Positions 1-9,003 of a stretch of 64,000 nt of DNA are shown here, one piece after another (within the stretch, counting starts at the first letter, position 1; each line of letters begins with the position of its first letter). Position numbers and translations under genes: made by a program. The stretch covers positions 9,982,001 to 10,046,000 of the forward strand of contig NZ_JAUSZM010000003.1 in NCBI RefSeq assembly GCF_030817655.1, written 5' to 3'. Below the pieces are notes generated by a model. It was given only the letters and a program-made list of their open reading frames with translations. It made no database searches and was not told where the DNA came from. This DNA is from Streptomyces sp. V4I2 (lineage in GTDB: Bacteria > Actinomycetota > Actinomycetes > Streptomycetales > Streptomycetaceae).

Positions 1-395
1 GGCATTGCCTCGCGCAAGGGGCTGGTCGTGGGGGAGGGGCGCGCTTCAAGGAGACGGGAGCGCGGGCCCGCCGACCAGGTTGTCACGGAAGCGGGAGCGG
101 AAGGCGCTCTGACTGTAGTCAGTCATGCGTGAGTCATGAGAGTCGAGAGCTGCGCGCCGTAGGTGCGTCTCCCCGACCCGGGAAGTCCTCGTGTCTCTGC
201 CTGGGCGGGCTCCCGCAGGCGGGGCGGCTCGTCCGCCGTGATCACACTCCCGAACACGCAACGGGTGCGGGAGCTTGACCACGGCTCGGGTTCGGGTCGG
301 CGTAGAAGCGTATGGCGCGCTGCATGGCGAGCCATATGGCCCGCGAAATGGCACCGAGACGCCTACAGCGGCGGCTCTCCGCGGCCGGCACCGCC
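1..395. other. Left margin without a supported gene
   Basis: Short open frames occur on both strands but none has a ribosome site, codon bias or a recognisable family. The stretch lies downstream of the minus-strand oxidoreductase that ends at 396. I see nothing else in it. Confidence 0.5.
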
Positions 396-1409
396 TCAGT
401 CGTTGTCCGGCACCATCGAGACCACGACCTTGCCGGCCTTGGTACGGCTCTGCTCGACGTGCGACATCGCCTCGAGTGTCTGGTCGAACGGGAAGGTGCT
501 GTCGATGACCGGGCGGAGCTTCCCGCTGTCGTAGAGGGCGCCGAGTTTGCGTAGCTGGGAGCCGTTGGCCTGCATGAAGAAGAACTCGTAGCGCACGCCC
601 AGCGCCTTCGCCTGCTTGCGGATCTTGCGGCTGAGGGTGCTCATGACCAGGCCCATGAAGGAGGGGGCGCCGAGCTGCTTGGCGAAGCCGGCGTCCGGCG
701 GGCCGACGACGCTGATGGCCAGGCCGCCGGGCTTCAGCACGGTCAGCGACTTCTCGAGGTTCGCTCCGCCCACGGAGTCCAACACCAGGTCGTAGCCGGA
801 CAGCACCTTCGAGAAGTCTTCCTTGGTGTAGTCGACGACGACGTCGGCGCCGAGGCTCCTGACCGACTTTTCGGTGTCGGTGTTCGTGGTCGTCGCCACC
901 GTGGCGCCGAGGTGCTTGGCGAGTTGGATGACTGTCGAGCCGAGGCCGCCGGCACCGGCGTGGACGAGCACCTTGTGACCCGGCTTCACATGGGCACGGT
1001 CGACGAGGATCTGCCAGGCGGCCAGAGCCACCAGCGGCACGGCGGCTGCCTCCTGGAAAGTGAGGGAGGCCGGCTTGGGCGCGACATCGTCCATGTCGAT
1101 CGCGATGAACTCCGCGAAGCCTCCGATCCGCAGGTCACGCGGACGGGCGTAGACCTCGTCGCCGGCCTTGAGGCCGTGTACGGCGGAGCCGACCCGCGTC
1201 ACGACGCCGGCCACGTCGTGGCCGAGCACGAACGGAAGCTTGTACTTCAGGAGCTGCTTGAACTCCCCGTTGCGCACCATCTTGTCCAGCGGGTTGATAC
1301 TGGCGGCCCTCACGCTGACCAGGACGTCGCGGTCTCCGACGGTGGGCTCGGGTACCTCCGCGGCGCGCACGCCGTCCTTGCCGTACTTCTCGACGACGAA
1401 TGCCTTCAT
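396..1409 (-). CDS. NADP-dependent MDR-family oxidoreductase (quinone reductase-like)
   Basis: A 337-residue protein of the medium-chain dehydrogenase/reductase family, zinc-free quinone oxidoreductase type, expected to reduce enones or quinones with NADPH in the cytosol. The GroES-like half contains GHDVAGVV at residues 63-70, and the Rossmann half opens with AGAGGLG at 151-157. The ATG at 1409 is chosen because family homology begins exactly there; the frame stays open upstream to 1796 but that part has no family character. It is divergent from a decayed HxlR gene (1564-1862), and a palindrome at 1526-1549 lies between them, so HxlR control of this gene was probably ancestral. Substrate unknown. 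Confidence 0.9.
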   Translation of the reverse strand: MKAFVVEKYGKDGVRAAEVPEPTVGDRDVLVSVRAASINPLDKMVRNGEFKQLLKYKLPFVLGHDVAGVVTRVGSAVHGLKAGDEVYARPRDLRIGGFAEFIAIDMDDVAPKPASLTFQEAAAVPLVALAAWQILVDRAHVKPGHKVLVHAGAGGLGSTVIQLAKHLGATVATTTNTDTEKSVRSLGADVVVDYTKEDFSKVLSGYDLVLDSVGGANLEKSLTVLKPGGLAISVVGPPDAGFAKQLGAPSFMGLVMSTLSRKIRKQAKALGVRYEFFFMQANGSQLRKLGALYDSGKLRPVIDSTFPFDQTLEAMSHVEQSRTKAGKVVVSMVPDND

Positions 1410-1525
1410 GTCGGCCGCCTTTCTGTGTGGGTGTTCCAGTGGTCGATGCGATTCTTCGCGCAGGTCTCCTGCGCGCCCGTTTGTCGCGTGCGGCCGGGTT
1501 GATGTGCTGGTCATGACGCTACCGA

Positions 1526-1549
1526 CTGAGTATAGAAAAGTAAACTCAG
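1526..1549. promoter_or_regulatory. Palindrome, probable HxlR operator
   Basis: CTGAGT and ACTCAG form perfect 6-bp arms 12 bases apart in an AT-rich core, between the MDR gene and the HxlR remnant. A related sequence starting CTGAGTAT lies at 11534, upstream of the intact HxlR paralogue. Operator function is inferred from position and symmetry. Confidence 0.5.
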
Positions 1550-1563
1550 ATAGGTTGGGGGCC

Positions 1564-1862
1564 CATGGTTGCGGGGGCTGAAGCTCTTCGGGACGCCGGC
1601 ATCGCTTCAGCGACTTCGAAACGCGTCCTCGGTTGTCCTCGTCACGCCCAAGAGAACGGCTCTGGTCCCGGCCGTGATGGGGCTGCGGGGGTGGGGTGAC
1701 CGTTGCCGCGCCGACCCGGAGGGGTCGGCGGTACTGGCGCGACATCGCGGATGCGGCGCGCAGGTCGACGTCCAGATTCGCTGTGAGCGGGGCCACGCCG
1801 TGCAGGCGGAAGACATCGAGAGCGCCCCCGGCCCGGCATTTCGTAGGAGACCCGCCGGGTGA
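1564..1862 (+). pseudogene. HxlR-family regulator remnant
   Basis: The last 200 bases match the 3' end of the intact HxlR gene at 11578-12087 nearly base for base, including the part encoding the C-terminal tail and the stop followed by GAGCTGAG. The 5' part keeps the start context (about 1564-1625), but the central region encoding the winged helix is missing. The gene cannot make a DNA-binding protein. The intact copy 10 kb away gives the ancestral sequence. Confidence 0.8.
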
Positions 1863-1939
1863 GCTGAGCGCGGTTGCGTCAGGGCTCGTCGTGGGCTCGG
1901 TCTGGCGGTGGGCTCAGCCTCCGGGCGGTGTGCCCACTC

Positions 1940-2365
1940 CGTCTGTCACGGGCCTGGTCAAGGCGGACCTTGGTGCGGTTGCCGCAGCGGGGCATGGAGC
2001 ACCGGCGGCGGTTGTCGGCGGGGGAGCGGTCCAGGAGGCGCAGGGCTCACATGTCCGCGCTGCGGACGCGCACGCGGCGGATCTCGGCGGACAGGAGCGG
2101 ATCGACGGCGTCCTGGGCGATCAGTGTCGGCGCTGCTGCGGCATCGGTGGCGATGCTCGTGGTGCCGGCAGGCTCCAGGGGCCCGTCCGTTGGCTATGTG
2201 CAGAGTGGGTGAGGGCCTCAGCTGCTGCTGGGTTCAGGGTTGTGACGTCGCTGGATGCGGGTAGCCGACCGCCGGCGGCCGCGAGTACGGCTGGGGCGAC
2301 CGTCTCGTGCAGTCGCCGGCTCGACGCCAGGACGACGGCAGCGGCGGGGCTCCGCGAGATCGGTT
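1940..2365 (-). pseudogene. CGNR zinc-finger protein remnant
   Basis: This stretch aligns with the intact CGNR gene at 12104-12709 over its zinc-finger end and the central domain (for example the shared GGCGGACCTTGGTGCGGTT). No frame is open throughout, and the part matching the start is lost past about 2365. It keeps the convergent HxlR-CGNR arrangement of the intact copy, so both genes were duplicated as one block and then decayed together. Confidence 0.75.
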
Positions 2366-2476
2366 ACGGGAAGTACGTCCTTGTCGACGCATGGCAACCA
2401 ATCCCCTTGACGGGCCAACAACCCCTTAATCACGTGGTGTTGGCCCCAGTCGGGTAGCTCGTGTTCAGGATTTCCG

Positions 2477-3043
2477 TCAAGGCCCCTGTGGTGCGGTCAG
2501 GGCTTTGTGGGTCGACTCGAGGATCTTCTCCGACAGTTCTGTGCCTGCTGTGGCCCGGGCAAGCAGGATCGCGCCGACCAGAGTGGCCACCATGGGAAGG
2601 CCGTCGTTGGTGTCGGTGGACATCCACGCGGCGAATTCCTCGACTCCGGCTGCGTACGTTTCGCGCACCTCCCCCGCTGTGGGCTCGCGAGCCACGTCCC
2701 CTGCGAATCCCGCGGTGGGGCAACCGGTGCCGGGCTGGTCACGGTGCTCGGCCGACAGGTAGAAGTCGACGAGGGCGCCGCGCGCGGTGTCGTGATCGCC
2801 GTGGGTCGTATCGAATGACGCCAGGAGTAGGTCAAGGTCCCCGAAAGCGGCTTGAGCCGCCTCGGTCACCAGGGCCTCCTTGGAGGGGAACTGCTTGTAG
2901 AAGCCGCCCGTGGTCAGCCCGATGGACTTCATCAGATCGGCGACGCTGATGCCGTTCACGCCGCGCTCCCGGAAGAGCTGGGCGGCCGCGGCGACCGCAC
3001 GCCTGCGGTTCTCGAGCGCTTGTGCTTGCGAAACGCGACTCAT
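2477..3043 (-). CDS. TetR/AcrR-family transcriptional regulator
   Basis: A 188-residue one-domain repressor. The N-terminal helix-turn-helix is at about residues 32-52 (SVADLMKSIGLTTGGFYKQF), followed by a helical ligand-binding domain. It is divergent from the SDR gene at 3450 with a 406-base gap holding two inverted repeats, the usual layout for a repressor controlling itself and its neighbour. The motif AEHRDQPGTGCP recalls the TetR proteins at 9004 and 10718, so these are probably distant paralogues. Ligand unknown. Confidence 0.88.
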   Translation of the reverse strand: MSRVSQAQALENRRRAVAAAAQLFRERGVNGISVADLMKSIGLTTGGFYKQFPSKEALVTEAAQAAFGDLDLLLASFDTTHGDHDTARGALVDFYLSAEHRDQPGTGCPTAGFAGDVAREPTAGEVRETYAAGVEEFAAWMSTDTNDGLPMVATLVGAILLARATAGTELSEKILESTHKALTAPQGP

Positions 3044-3060
3044 CAGTCACCTGCCCACAT

Positions 3061-3083
3061 TAGATAGTAGAGTGCATCTATCA
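3061..3083. promoter_or_regulatory. Inverted repeat upstream of tetR
   Basis: GATAG (3063-3067) and CTATC (3078-3082) face each other across 10 bases, 18 bases from the tetR start. It is a candidate autoregulatory operator. Confidence 0.4.
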
Positions 3084-3368
3084 TATGCGAAGTGGGGCGG
3101 CCGAGGCGCCCGACCACAGCGGCCCTTTTCTGTACGGCCGGTGCAAAATCCCGTGGAGCGCGTGCGCAGCGGCGGACGGAGCCTGTTCAGCCTCTTTGGC
3201 GACAAGTGGGCCCGAAACCGTCCACGGCGACCATGTGCCCGAGGATCCTCCATCCGAACCTGATCGGCCGTCGACCCAGGTGTCCGGCGTTCACGTCTAG
3301 CGGCCTCCGACCGCGGGCGGTGACTGCGGGCGGTGACTGCGGGCGGCGGGGACGTTGACTGGACTGCG

Positions 3369-3390
3369 TTAGATACCTATCGTAATCTAA
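3369..3390. promoter_or_regulatory. Palindrome upstream of the SDR gene
   Basis: TTAGAT and ATCTAA are perfect 6-bp arms with 10 bases between them, about 60 bases before the SDR start. The core contains CTATC, as in the repeat at 3061-3083. It is a candidate binding site for the divergent TetR protein. Confidence 0.45.
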
Positions 3391-3449
3391 AGCGGGACCG
3401 ACGCTCTGGCCCCTCTACTCATCCGCCAGCCCAGAAATGAGATCCACCC

Positions 3450-4241
3450 ATGACCACGCAGAACAAGACCGCTGTCGTCACCGGTGCGTCCGCCGGCCTG
3501 GGTGCCGCCTATGCGCAGCGGCTTGCCGACCGGGGCTACGACCTGATCCTGGTGGCCCGGAACACCGCGCGGCTGGAGACGCTGGCGTCGGACATCCGCA
3601 GCCGCACGGGCCGCGCAGTGGACGTCGTCGCCGCCGACCTCACCGATGCGGCGCAGGTCTCCGTGGTCGAGGAGCGTCTGCGCACCGACGAGAGCATCGA
3701 GGTACTGATCAACAACGCCGGCGGGGGGCTGTTCACGCCGCTGGCGACCTCCGACGCCGCGGCCTCCGAGGCGCTGATCAACCTCAATGTGACCTCGCTG
3801 ACCAGGCTGACCACCGCGGTCCTGCCGGGCCTGACGGCCCGCGGGCACGGCACCGTGGTGAACGTCTCCTCTGCCCTGGCTCTCAACATCCTGCCCGTCA
3901 GCGCTGTCTACAGCGGCACCAAGAGCTACGTGCTGACGTTCACCCAGGCTCTGCAGCAGGAGCTCGCCGAGAGCCCTGTGACCGTGCAGGCCGTGCTGCC
4001 GGGCGCTGTCCGTTCGGAGTTCTGGGACGGCTCCGGCGCCGACCTCGAGGCGTTCCCCGACGAGTGGATCATGAGTGTGGACGACGCCGTCGACGCGGCG
4101 TTCGCGGGCCTCGACGCCGGGGAGCCCGTCACCATCCCGTCACTGCCGGATATCAGCGACTGGGAGTCGTTCGAGAAGGCGCGTCAGACGCTCGTCCCGA
4201 ACCTGTCGCAGCGCGTCCCGGCCGATCGCTACCGCGGCTGA
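3450..4241 (+). CDS. SDR-family oxidoreductase
   Basis: A 263-residue classical short-chain dehydrogenase. The cofactor loop TGASAGLG is at residues 11-18, the NNAG motif at 89-92, and the catalytic Ser (141-142), Tyr155 and Lys159 (YSGTK) are all present. It should catalyse an NAD(P)-dependent carbonyl/alcohol reaction in the cytosol. The old yellow enzyme and hydrolase genes follow on the same strand, which suggests a small detoxification or catabolic group; the 208-base gap leaves co-transcription uncertain. Control by the divergent TetR is inferred from the palindromes. Confidence 0.9.
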   Translation: MTTQNKTAVVTGASAGLGAAYAQRLADRGYDLILVARNTARLETLASDIRSRTGRAVDVVAADLTDAAQVSVVEERLRTDESIEVLINNAGGGLFTPLATSDAAASEALINLNVTSLTRLTTAVLPGLTARGHGTVVNVSSALALNILPVSAVYSGTKSYVLTFTQALQQELAESPVTVQAVLPGAVRSEFWDGSGADLEAFPDEWIMSVDDAVDAAFAGLDAGEPVTIPSLPDISDWESFEKARQTLVPNLSQRVPADRYRG

Positions 4242-4449
4242 CCGCCGCCTCGACTCCCGTGCGGGAGTCCCTTTCCGACAACGGCACGCCCGCCGCTGCA
4301 CTGCCATGGCGGCGGTCAGGTGCACGGCCAGCCCGTCCGCACCCTCGACGGCCCCTTCCAACACCTCCTCCGCGCAGCCTGCCTTCCACACTCGCGGCAG
4401 CCCGCCACCCATTCCCTGCTCTCTCTCACCCTTCATTGAGGAAACATCC

Positions 4450-5511
4450 ATGTTGAACGCCCTGTGGAACCCGATCGTCGCCGGGGAGATCTCCCTGCCG
4501 CACCGGTTGGCGATGGCCCCCATGACGCGGGACCGGTCCACGCCGGAAGGCATACCCACCGAGCTGAACGCCGAGTACTACGCCCAGCGCGCCTCGCACG
4601 CCCTCATCATCACCGAGGGCACCCAGCCCAGCGCCGACGGACAGGGCTACCCGCTCACCCCCGGCATCTACACCGAGGAGCACATCGCCGGGTGGCGCAA
4701 GGTCACCGACGCCGTGCACGGCGTCGACGGACGCGTCGTCATCCAGCTCATGCACGCCGGACGGATGTCCCACCCCGACAACACCTTCCACCACCGGCAG
4801 CCTGTCGCCCCCTCCCCGGTCCGGCCGGCGGGCGAGATGTTCACCGCGTCCGGGCTCCAGGAGATGCCGGTACCGCGCGAGCTGACCACCGAGGAGGTCG
4901 CCGCGACGGTCGAGGACTTCCGGCGTGCCGCGGCGGCCGCCATCGCGGCCGGCGCCGACGGCGTCGAGATCCACGGCGCCAACGGCTACCTCGTGCACCA
5001 GTTCCTCGCCACCAACACCAACCGGCGCACCGACCAGTACGGCGGCTCCGTCGAGAACCGCATCCGCTTCGCGGTGGAGGTCGCCACCGCGGTGGCGGAC
5101 GAGATCGGCGCCGGCCGCACCGGCATCCGTATCTCCCCCGGCAACCCGTTCAACGACATCGCCGAGAGCGACACCCACGAGCTGTACCCCGCACTCGTGC
5201 GCGCCCTCGCCCCCCTCGACCTCGCCTACCTGCACATCGGCCACGGCGGCGACGACGAACTCCTGCACACACTCCGGAAGTTGTGGCCGAACACCTTGCT
5301 TCTCAACCGGGCCGGCACCGACATCGCCACCCGCGCCAAGGACATCGAAGACGGCATCGCCGACATCGTCACCGTCGGCGTGATGGCCCTCGCCAACCCC
5401 GACCTGGTCGAGCGCGTACGTGCCGGCGCGCCGCTGAACACCCCCGACCCCGCCACCTTCTACGGCGGCGGCGAGGCCGGCTACACCGATTACCCCACCC
5501 TCACTGCCTGA
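4450..5511 (+). CDS. Alkene reductase, old yellow enzyme family
   Basis: A 353-residue FMN-dependent TIM-barrel ene-reductase that reduces activated C=C bonds using NAD(P)H. Substrate-binding His175 and Asn178 (HGAN), Tyr180 and the conserved DQYGGS/VENR block (195-204) are visible, and the length is normal. ATG at 4450 follows GAGGAAA with good spacing. A decayed partial copy of its C-terminal third lies on the other strand at 8506-8785. It follows the SDR gene and precedes an HSL-type hydrolase. Confidence 0.93.
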   Translation: MLNALWNPIVAGEISLPHRLAMAPMTRDRSTPEGIPTELNAEYYAQRASHALIITEGTQPSADGQGYPLTPGIYTEEHIAGWRKVTDAVHGVDGRVVIQLMHAGRMSHPDNTFHHRQPVAPSPVRPAGEMFTASGLQEMPVPRELTTEEVAATVEDFRRAAAAAIAAGADGVEIHGANGYLVHQFLATNTNRRTDQYGGSVENRIRFAVEVATAVADEIGAGRTGIRISPGNPFNDIAESDTHELYPALVRALAPLDLAYLHIGHGGDDELLHTLRKLWPNTLLLNRAGTDIATRAKDIEDGIADIVTVGVMALANPDLVERVRAGAPLNTPDPATFYGGGEAGYTDYPTLTA

Positions 5512-5574
5512 CAATCCCCGGCGATACCGGTCCTGGCGGGCTGGTATGCCCAGCTGGCCCCATGGAGGTGCCAC

Positions 5575-6492
5575 GTGTCTGAGCACGCTGCAGTTGAACT
5601 GAGCCCGGAAGCGCTCGAATTCGCGGACTTTTTCGCCGCGATGGTGATTCCCGAGTCCGAACTGGACGCGAACCGGACCCGGGTGGAGAGCTCCCATCTC
5701 ATGGCACGGGAGCCGGAAGGTGTCACCTATCGGGAGGTGGACGCGGGTGGCGTGCTGGGAATCTGGTGCGAACCCGTCGACGCCAACACCGACTACGTCC
5801 TCCTGCACAGTCACGCCGGGGGTTCCGTATTTTCGTCGGCGGTCGTCGACCGGAAGCTCGCCGGCCATATCGCCAAGGCCGTCGGGGCCCCCGTACTGGT
5901 CCTGGACTTTAGGCGGGCGCCGGAGCACAAGTACCCGGCTCAGGTGGACGACGCGGAGGCGGCCTTCAACTGGCTGCTCTCCGAAGGGTATGAGCCGGGG
6001 AACATCATCACGATCGGCCACTCGATCGGCGGGTTCATCGCCGTCGCCCTGGCGCTTCGTCTCCGCGACAAGAAGCAGCCGTTGCCCGGGGCCATCGTGT
6101 CGATTTCCCCCTGGTGCGACCTCGAGATCGCCAACGAGACCATGGTGACCAACGCCGGGACGGACAAGATTCTCAGCAAGCAGTTGCTGGAGTTCTTCAG
6201 GGATGCCTGGATCGGCGGCACGGGCATCGAGTTCACGGACACCAGGATCAATCTGAACCGGGCGGACCTGAGCGGTCTGCCCCCGACCCTCGTCTCCTGG
6301 GGAACGTACGAGGTCCTGGCCGGCGAGGACGAGGAGTTCGCCGCCCGCGTCAAGGACGCCGGAATCGACACGGCGACCGTGGTGGTCCCCGGAGGCCAGC
6401 ACTCCTACGTCTACGGTGCCGGCCGCATTCCGGAGGTCGACGCCGCCATCGCACAGATCGGCGCGTGGGTCCGGGAGAAGACGAAGATCTGA
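5575..6492 (+). CDS. Alpha/beta hydrolase, HSL-type esterase
   Basis: A 305-residue hormone-sensitive-lipase-like esterase. The oxyanion motif appears as HSHAGG (78-83, a variant of HGGG), the nucleophile elbow as GHSIGG with Ser150, and the remaining triad as Asp252 and His276. The GTG start at 5575 is supported by GGAGGTG about 7 bases upstream. It lies 63 bases behind the old yellow enzyme gene and is probably co-transcribed with it. Likely substrates are small acyl esters; the actual one is unknown. Confidence 0.9.
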   Translation: MSEHAAVELSPEALEFADFFAAMVIPESELDANRTRVESSHLMAREPEGVTYREVDAGGVLGIWCEPVDANTDYVLLHSHAGGSVFSSAVVDRKLAGHIAKAVGAPVLVLDFRRAPEHKYPAQVDDAEAAFNWLLSEGYEPGNIITIGHSIGGFIAVALALRLRDKKQPLPGAIVSISPWCDLEIANETMVTNAGTDKILSKQLLEFFRDAWIGGTGIEFTDTRINLNRADLSGLPPTLVSWGTYEVLAGEDEEFAARVKDAGIDTATVVVPGGQHSYVYGAGRIPEVDAAIAQIGAWVREKTKI

Positions 6493-7247
6493 CCGAGCGG
6501 TACGGGCGCGGCAGTCGCAGGATCCGCGCACCTGCCGGACCGGGACGGTGGACGGACGCCGACATGGGCTGCTGCGGCGCTCAGGTCCGCGACGCACGCG
6601 ACCTCGTCCCGGTCCGGCAGGCGGCGTAGTCCCGGTCCCGAAGGCGACGGTCGAGACGACCGACCACGACGGCGGCGTCGCCTCCGCGCGCACCGCCGTG
6701 CGCGACCAAGCTCGCCGACTCTCGGGTCGCCGACCGGGAACGAGGATCCGTCACGTCCGGTCGGCCGGCGCCAAGGTCGCGGTCCAGCCGGCGAGACTCC
6801 CCGTCGACAAAGCGACCAACTACCAGCCGGCCTTCCTACCCCCCTGGTCTACGGTGCATTCGGCTACGACCGCACCGGCCCTGCTCCTGCCTCCCACGCC
6901 GTACTGCCGGCCCGGCTCGTCCGGCACCCGCAGGGCCACGCACGTCCCGCCCTGTGGAGAACCTTCCACCCAGGTCAAGGGGAACGCCGTCGCCTATGTC
7001 TCTCCAGTCGTAGACCCGGTTCAAGGCCCGTACCGCTCGTGCACATCCCGCCACGGACCACCTGTCCCGGTCCGCACCGCCAGACTCCGCTCTTCACGGC
7101 CGGCATGGGACGCAAGGCACTCAGGGGAGGACGTCGGCGTGGGTGGCTGGTCGGACATCACGAGCACCGTGCGCCCCGTCACGCGGTCCAACTCCGCCGC
7201 CGTTGCCCCTCAGGCGCCGTCCCGCCCGCGACCGCGAGGTCGATGGC
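6493..7247. other. Intergenic stretch without a supported gene
   Basis: About 750 bases with open frames on both strands that show no ribosome sites or family signatures. The base pattern lacks the strong third-position GC rhythm of the neighbouring genes. Nothing functional was identified. Confidence 0.5.
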
Positions 7248-7745
7248 TCACGACCGGAGACGGGCGCCTGTTCCCAGCCGGGCGGTGACTTCACGGGGAG
7301 TGAGAGTTGAGTGCTCCGCGGAGCACTCGACGACGACGCGGACGGGGGCATCGCACTCGGTGTGGCGGACGTCCAGTAGAGGACCCTCGGAACCGAGGGT
7401 GTACGCCTCGCCCCACTGGGTCAGCGCCATCAGGACGGGCCATAGGTCCCAGCCCTTGCGGGTCAGGCGGTATTCGTTGCGGGAGCGGCTGCCGGGCTCC
7501 CGGTAGGGGACGGTCTTGAGGATGCCGGCCGAGGTCAGCTTGCGGAGGCGGTCGCTGAGGACGGCCTCCGACAGGCCGATGTGGCGGTGGAAGTCGTCGA
7601 AGCGGCGGACTCCGTTGACGGCGTCACGCAGGATCAGCAGCGTCCATTTCTCCCCGATCACATCGAGCGTGCGCTGGACGGGGCAGTTCTCCGTACTCGC
7701 CTCAAGCCACTCCATCCTGCCATCGTAAAGGTCTGGCTTCGTCAT
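7248..7745 (-). CDS. HxlR-family transcriptional regulator
   Basis: A 165-residue winged-helix protein of the HxlR (MarR-like) family. The signature NCPVQRTLDVIGEKWTLLIL lies at about residues 20-39 and the recognition region through SEAVLSDRLRKL at 59-70. Members act as dimeric sensors of redox or reactive aldehyde stress. It is divergent from the thioesterase gene at 7818, with only 72 bases between them, so a shared operator is likely. Confidence 0.9.
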   Translation of the reverse strand: MTKPDLYDGRMEWLEASTENCPVQRTLDVIGEKWTLLILRDAVNGVRRFDDFHRHIGLSEAVLSDRLRKLTSAGILKTVPYREPGSRSRNEYRLTRKGWDLWPVLMALTQWGEAYTLGSEGPLLDVRHTECDAPVRVVVECSAEHSTLTPREVTARLGTGARLRS

Positions 7746-7817
7746 TGACAGTCAGGCGACCAAAAGTCTAGCTTCACTTGAAAAAGTCAGCTGAGAGTCA
7801 GAGAAGGGCGCTGGACC

Positions 7818-8318
7818 GTGGGGCGAACGCGTACGTATCACTGGGACGATCCCGCGATCTCAGCGGAGGCCGCCGGGTGTATGGCCGGCATCGACTTCCT
7901 GCGCGAAGTGCAGGCGGGGCGGCTGCCGAGGGCGCCGATCAGCCTCACCGTCGACTTCGCCCTGGACGAGGTGGAGCCCGGCAGGGCGGTCTTCTCGCTG
8001 ACACCGGGGGAGGAGCACTACAACCCGATCGGCAGCGTGCACGGCGGCATCTTCGCCACCCTGCTCGACTCGGCGGCGGGCTGCGCAGTCCAGTCCCTCC
8101 TCCCGCAGGGCATGGCGTACACCTCGCTCGACCTGACCGTGAAGTTCCTGCGACGGGTCACCGTGGACACGGGCCCAGTGCGCGCCATTGGCACGGTCGT
8201 CAACAAGGGCCGCCAAACCGCCCTGGCCCAGGCCCAGTTGGTCGACGCGAAAGACCGTCTCCTCGCCCACGCCACCAGCAGCTGCATGCTCATCCCGGTA
8301 CCCGTCCCTCGGGTGTGA
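7818..8318 (+). CDS. PaaI-family (hotdog fold) acyl-CoA thioesterase
   Basis: A 166-residue hotdog-fold protein. The family motif NPIGSVHGGIFATLLDSAAG begins at residue 69, with HGG at 75-77 at the start of the long central helix. It is expected to hydrolyse aromatic or aliphatic acyl-CoA thioesters in the cytosol. The GTG at 7818 is the only start that keeps the usual N-terminal length. The HxlR gene is divergent and close. The 3' side is followed by a decayed old yellow enzyme gene. Confidence 0.88.
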   Translation: MGRTRTYHWDDPAISAEAAGCMAGIDFLREVQAGRLPRAPISLTVDFALDEVEPGRAVFSLTPGEEHYNPIGSVHGGIFATLLDSAAGCAVQSLLPQGMAYTSLDLTVKFLRRVTVDTGPVRAIGTVVNKGRQTALAQAQLVDAKDRLLAHATSSCMLIPVPVPRV

Positions 8319-8505
8319 CTGGGCAGGCAGAGACGAGGCGGGTGGGGCAGTCGGGGCGGACAGGGAGTGCATCGATAATCCGCTCGACGGCGTCCCGCTG
8401 CCCCTGGGTGACTCGTCGACTGTGAGGCTGGTTGGTGCGTGTCACAGCCACGCTTGGGCGCCCGGGGAGACGTTTCCCTCGGGCGTCGGGCGCTCTGAAC
8501 AAGCG

Positions 8506-8785
8506 GCGTGGACGGGGTGGTCGGTGTAGCCGGCTGCGCCGCCGCCGTAGAAGGTGTATTTGGGGTCGGGTGTGTATGGGGGCGTTGGCGCGTACGCGCT
8601 CGACGAGGTCGGGGTTGGCGAGTGCCATGGTGTCGACGGTGATGACGTCCGCGAGGCCGTCTTCGATGTCCTTGGCGCAGGTGGCGAGGTCGGCGCCGGG
8701 CCGGTTGAGGAGCAGCAGGGTCGGCCAGAGCTTGCGGAGGGTGTTGAGCAGTTCGTCGTCGCCGCCGTGGCCGATCTGCAGGTAG
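8506..8785 (-). pseudogene. Old yellow enzyme remnant (C-terminal part)
   Basis: Read on the minus strand, this stretch encodes IGHGGDDELL, AKDIEDGLAD and ALANPDLVERVRA, matching residues of the intact enzyme at 4450-5511, then changes frame and continues with TFYGGGAAGYTD. The N-terminal two thirds, including the active-site HGAN, are absent. It is a 5'-truncated, frameshifted second copy. Confidence 0.8.
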
Positions 8786-8925
8786 GCGGTAGGCGGTAGG
8801 CGATGCTCACGGTGACGGCCGACACCATGAGCCCCACCTACGAGGGCGAGTTCAGATGCCGGGACCGTGTCAGCCGTCACTGATGAAAGCCCGATGCTCA
8901 GCCGTCGCCGCTGTCGACTCTTTGG

Positions 8926-8944
8926 ATTATGTTCGCAATGTAAT
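8926..8944. promoter_or_regulatory. AT-rich imperfect palindrome before tetR
   Basis: A 19-base near-palindrome (7 of 9 base pairs symmetric: ATTA/TAAT ends and TT/AA inside) lies 60 bases before the GTG of the TetR gene at 9004, in a local AT-rich island. Probable autoregulatory site. Confidence 0.4.
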
Positions 8945-9003
8945 AGACTGGCGAAGTCGGTGAAGGGCAACCGGTCCTTCCGGCCGGCGAAGGAGCGTGT
9001 GCT

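Noticed and set aside
4426..6693. Very long minus-strand open frame (755 codons) opposite the old yellow enzyme and hydrolase genes
   Set aside because: It is the antisense of two well-supported genes; its Gly/Val/Arg-rich composition has no fold or family and merely reflects GC-rich codons read backwards.
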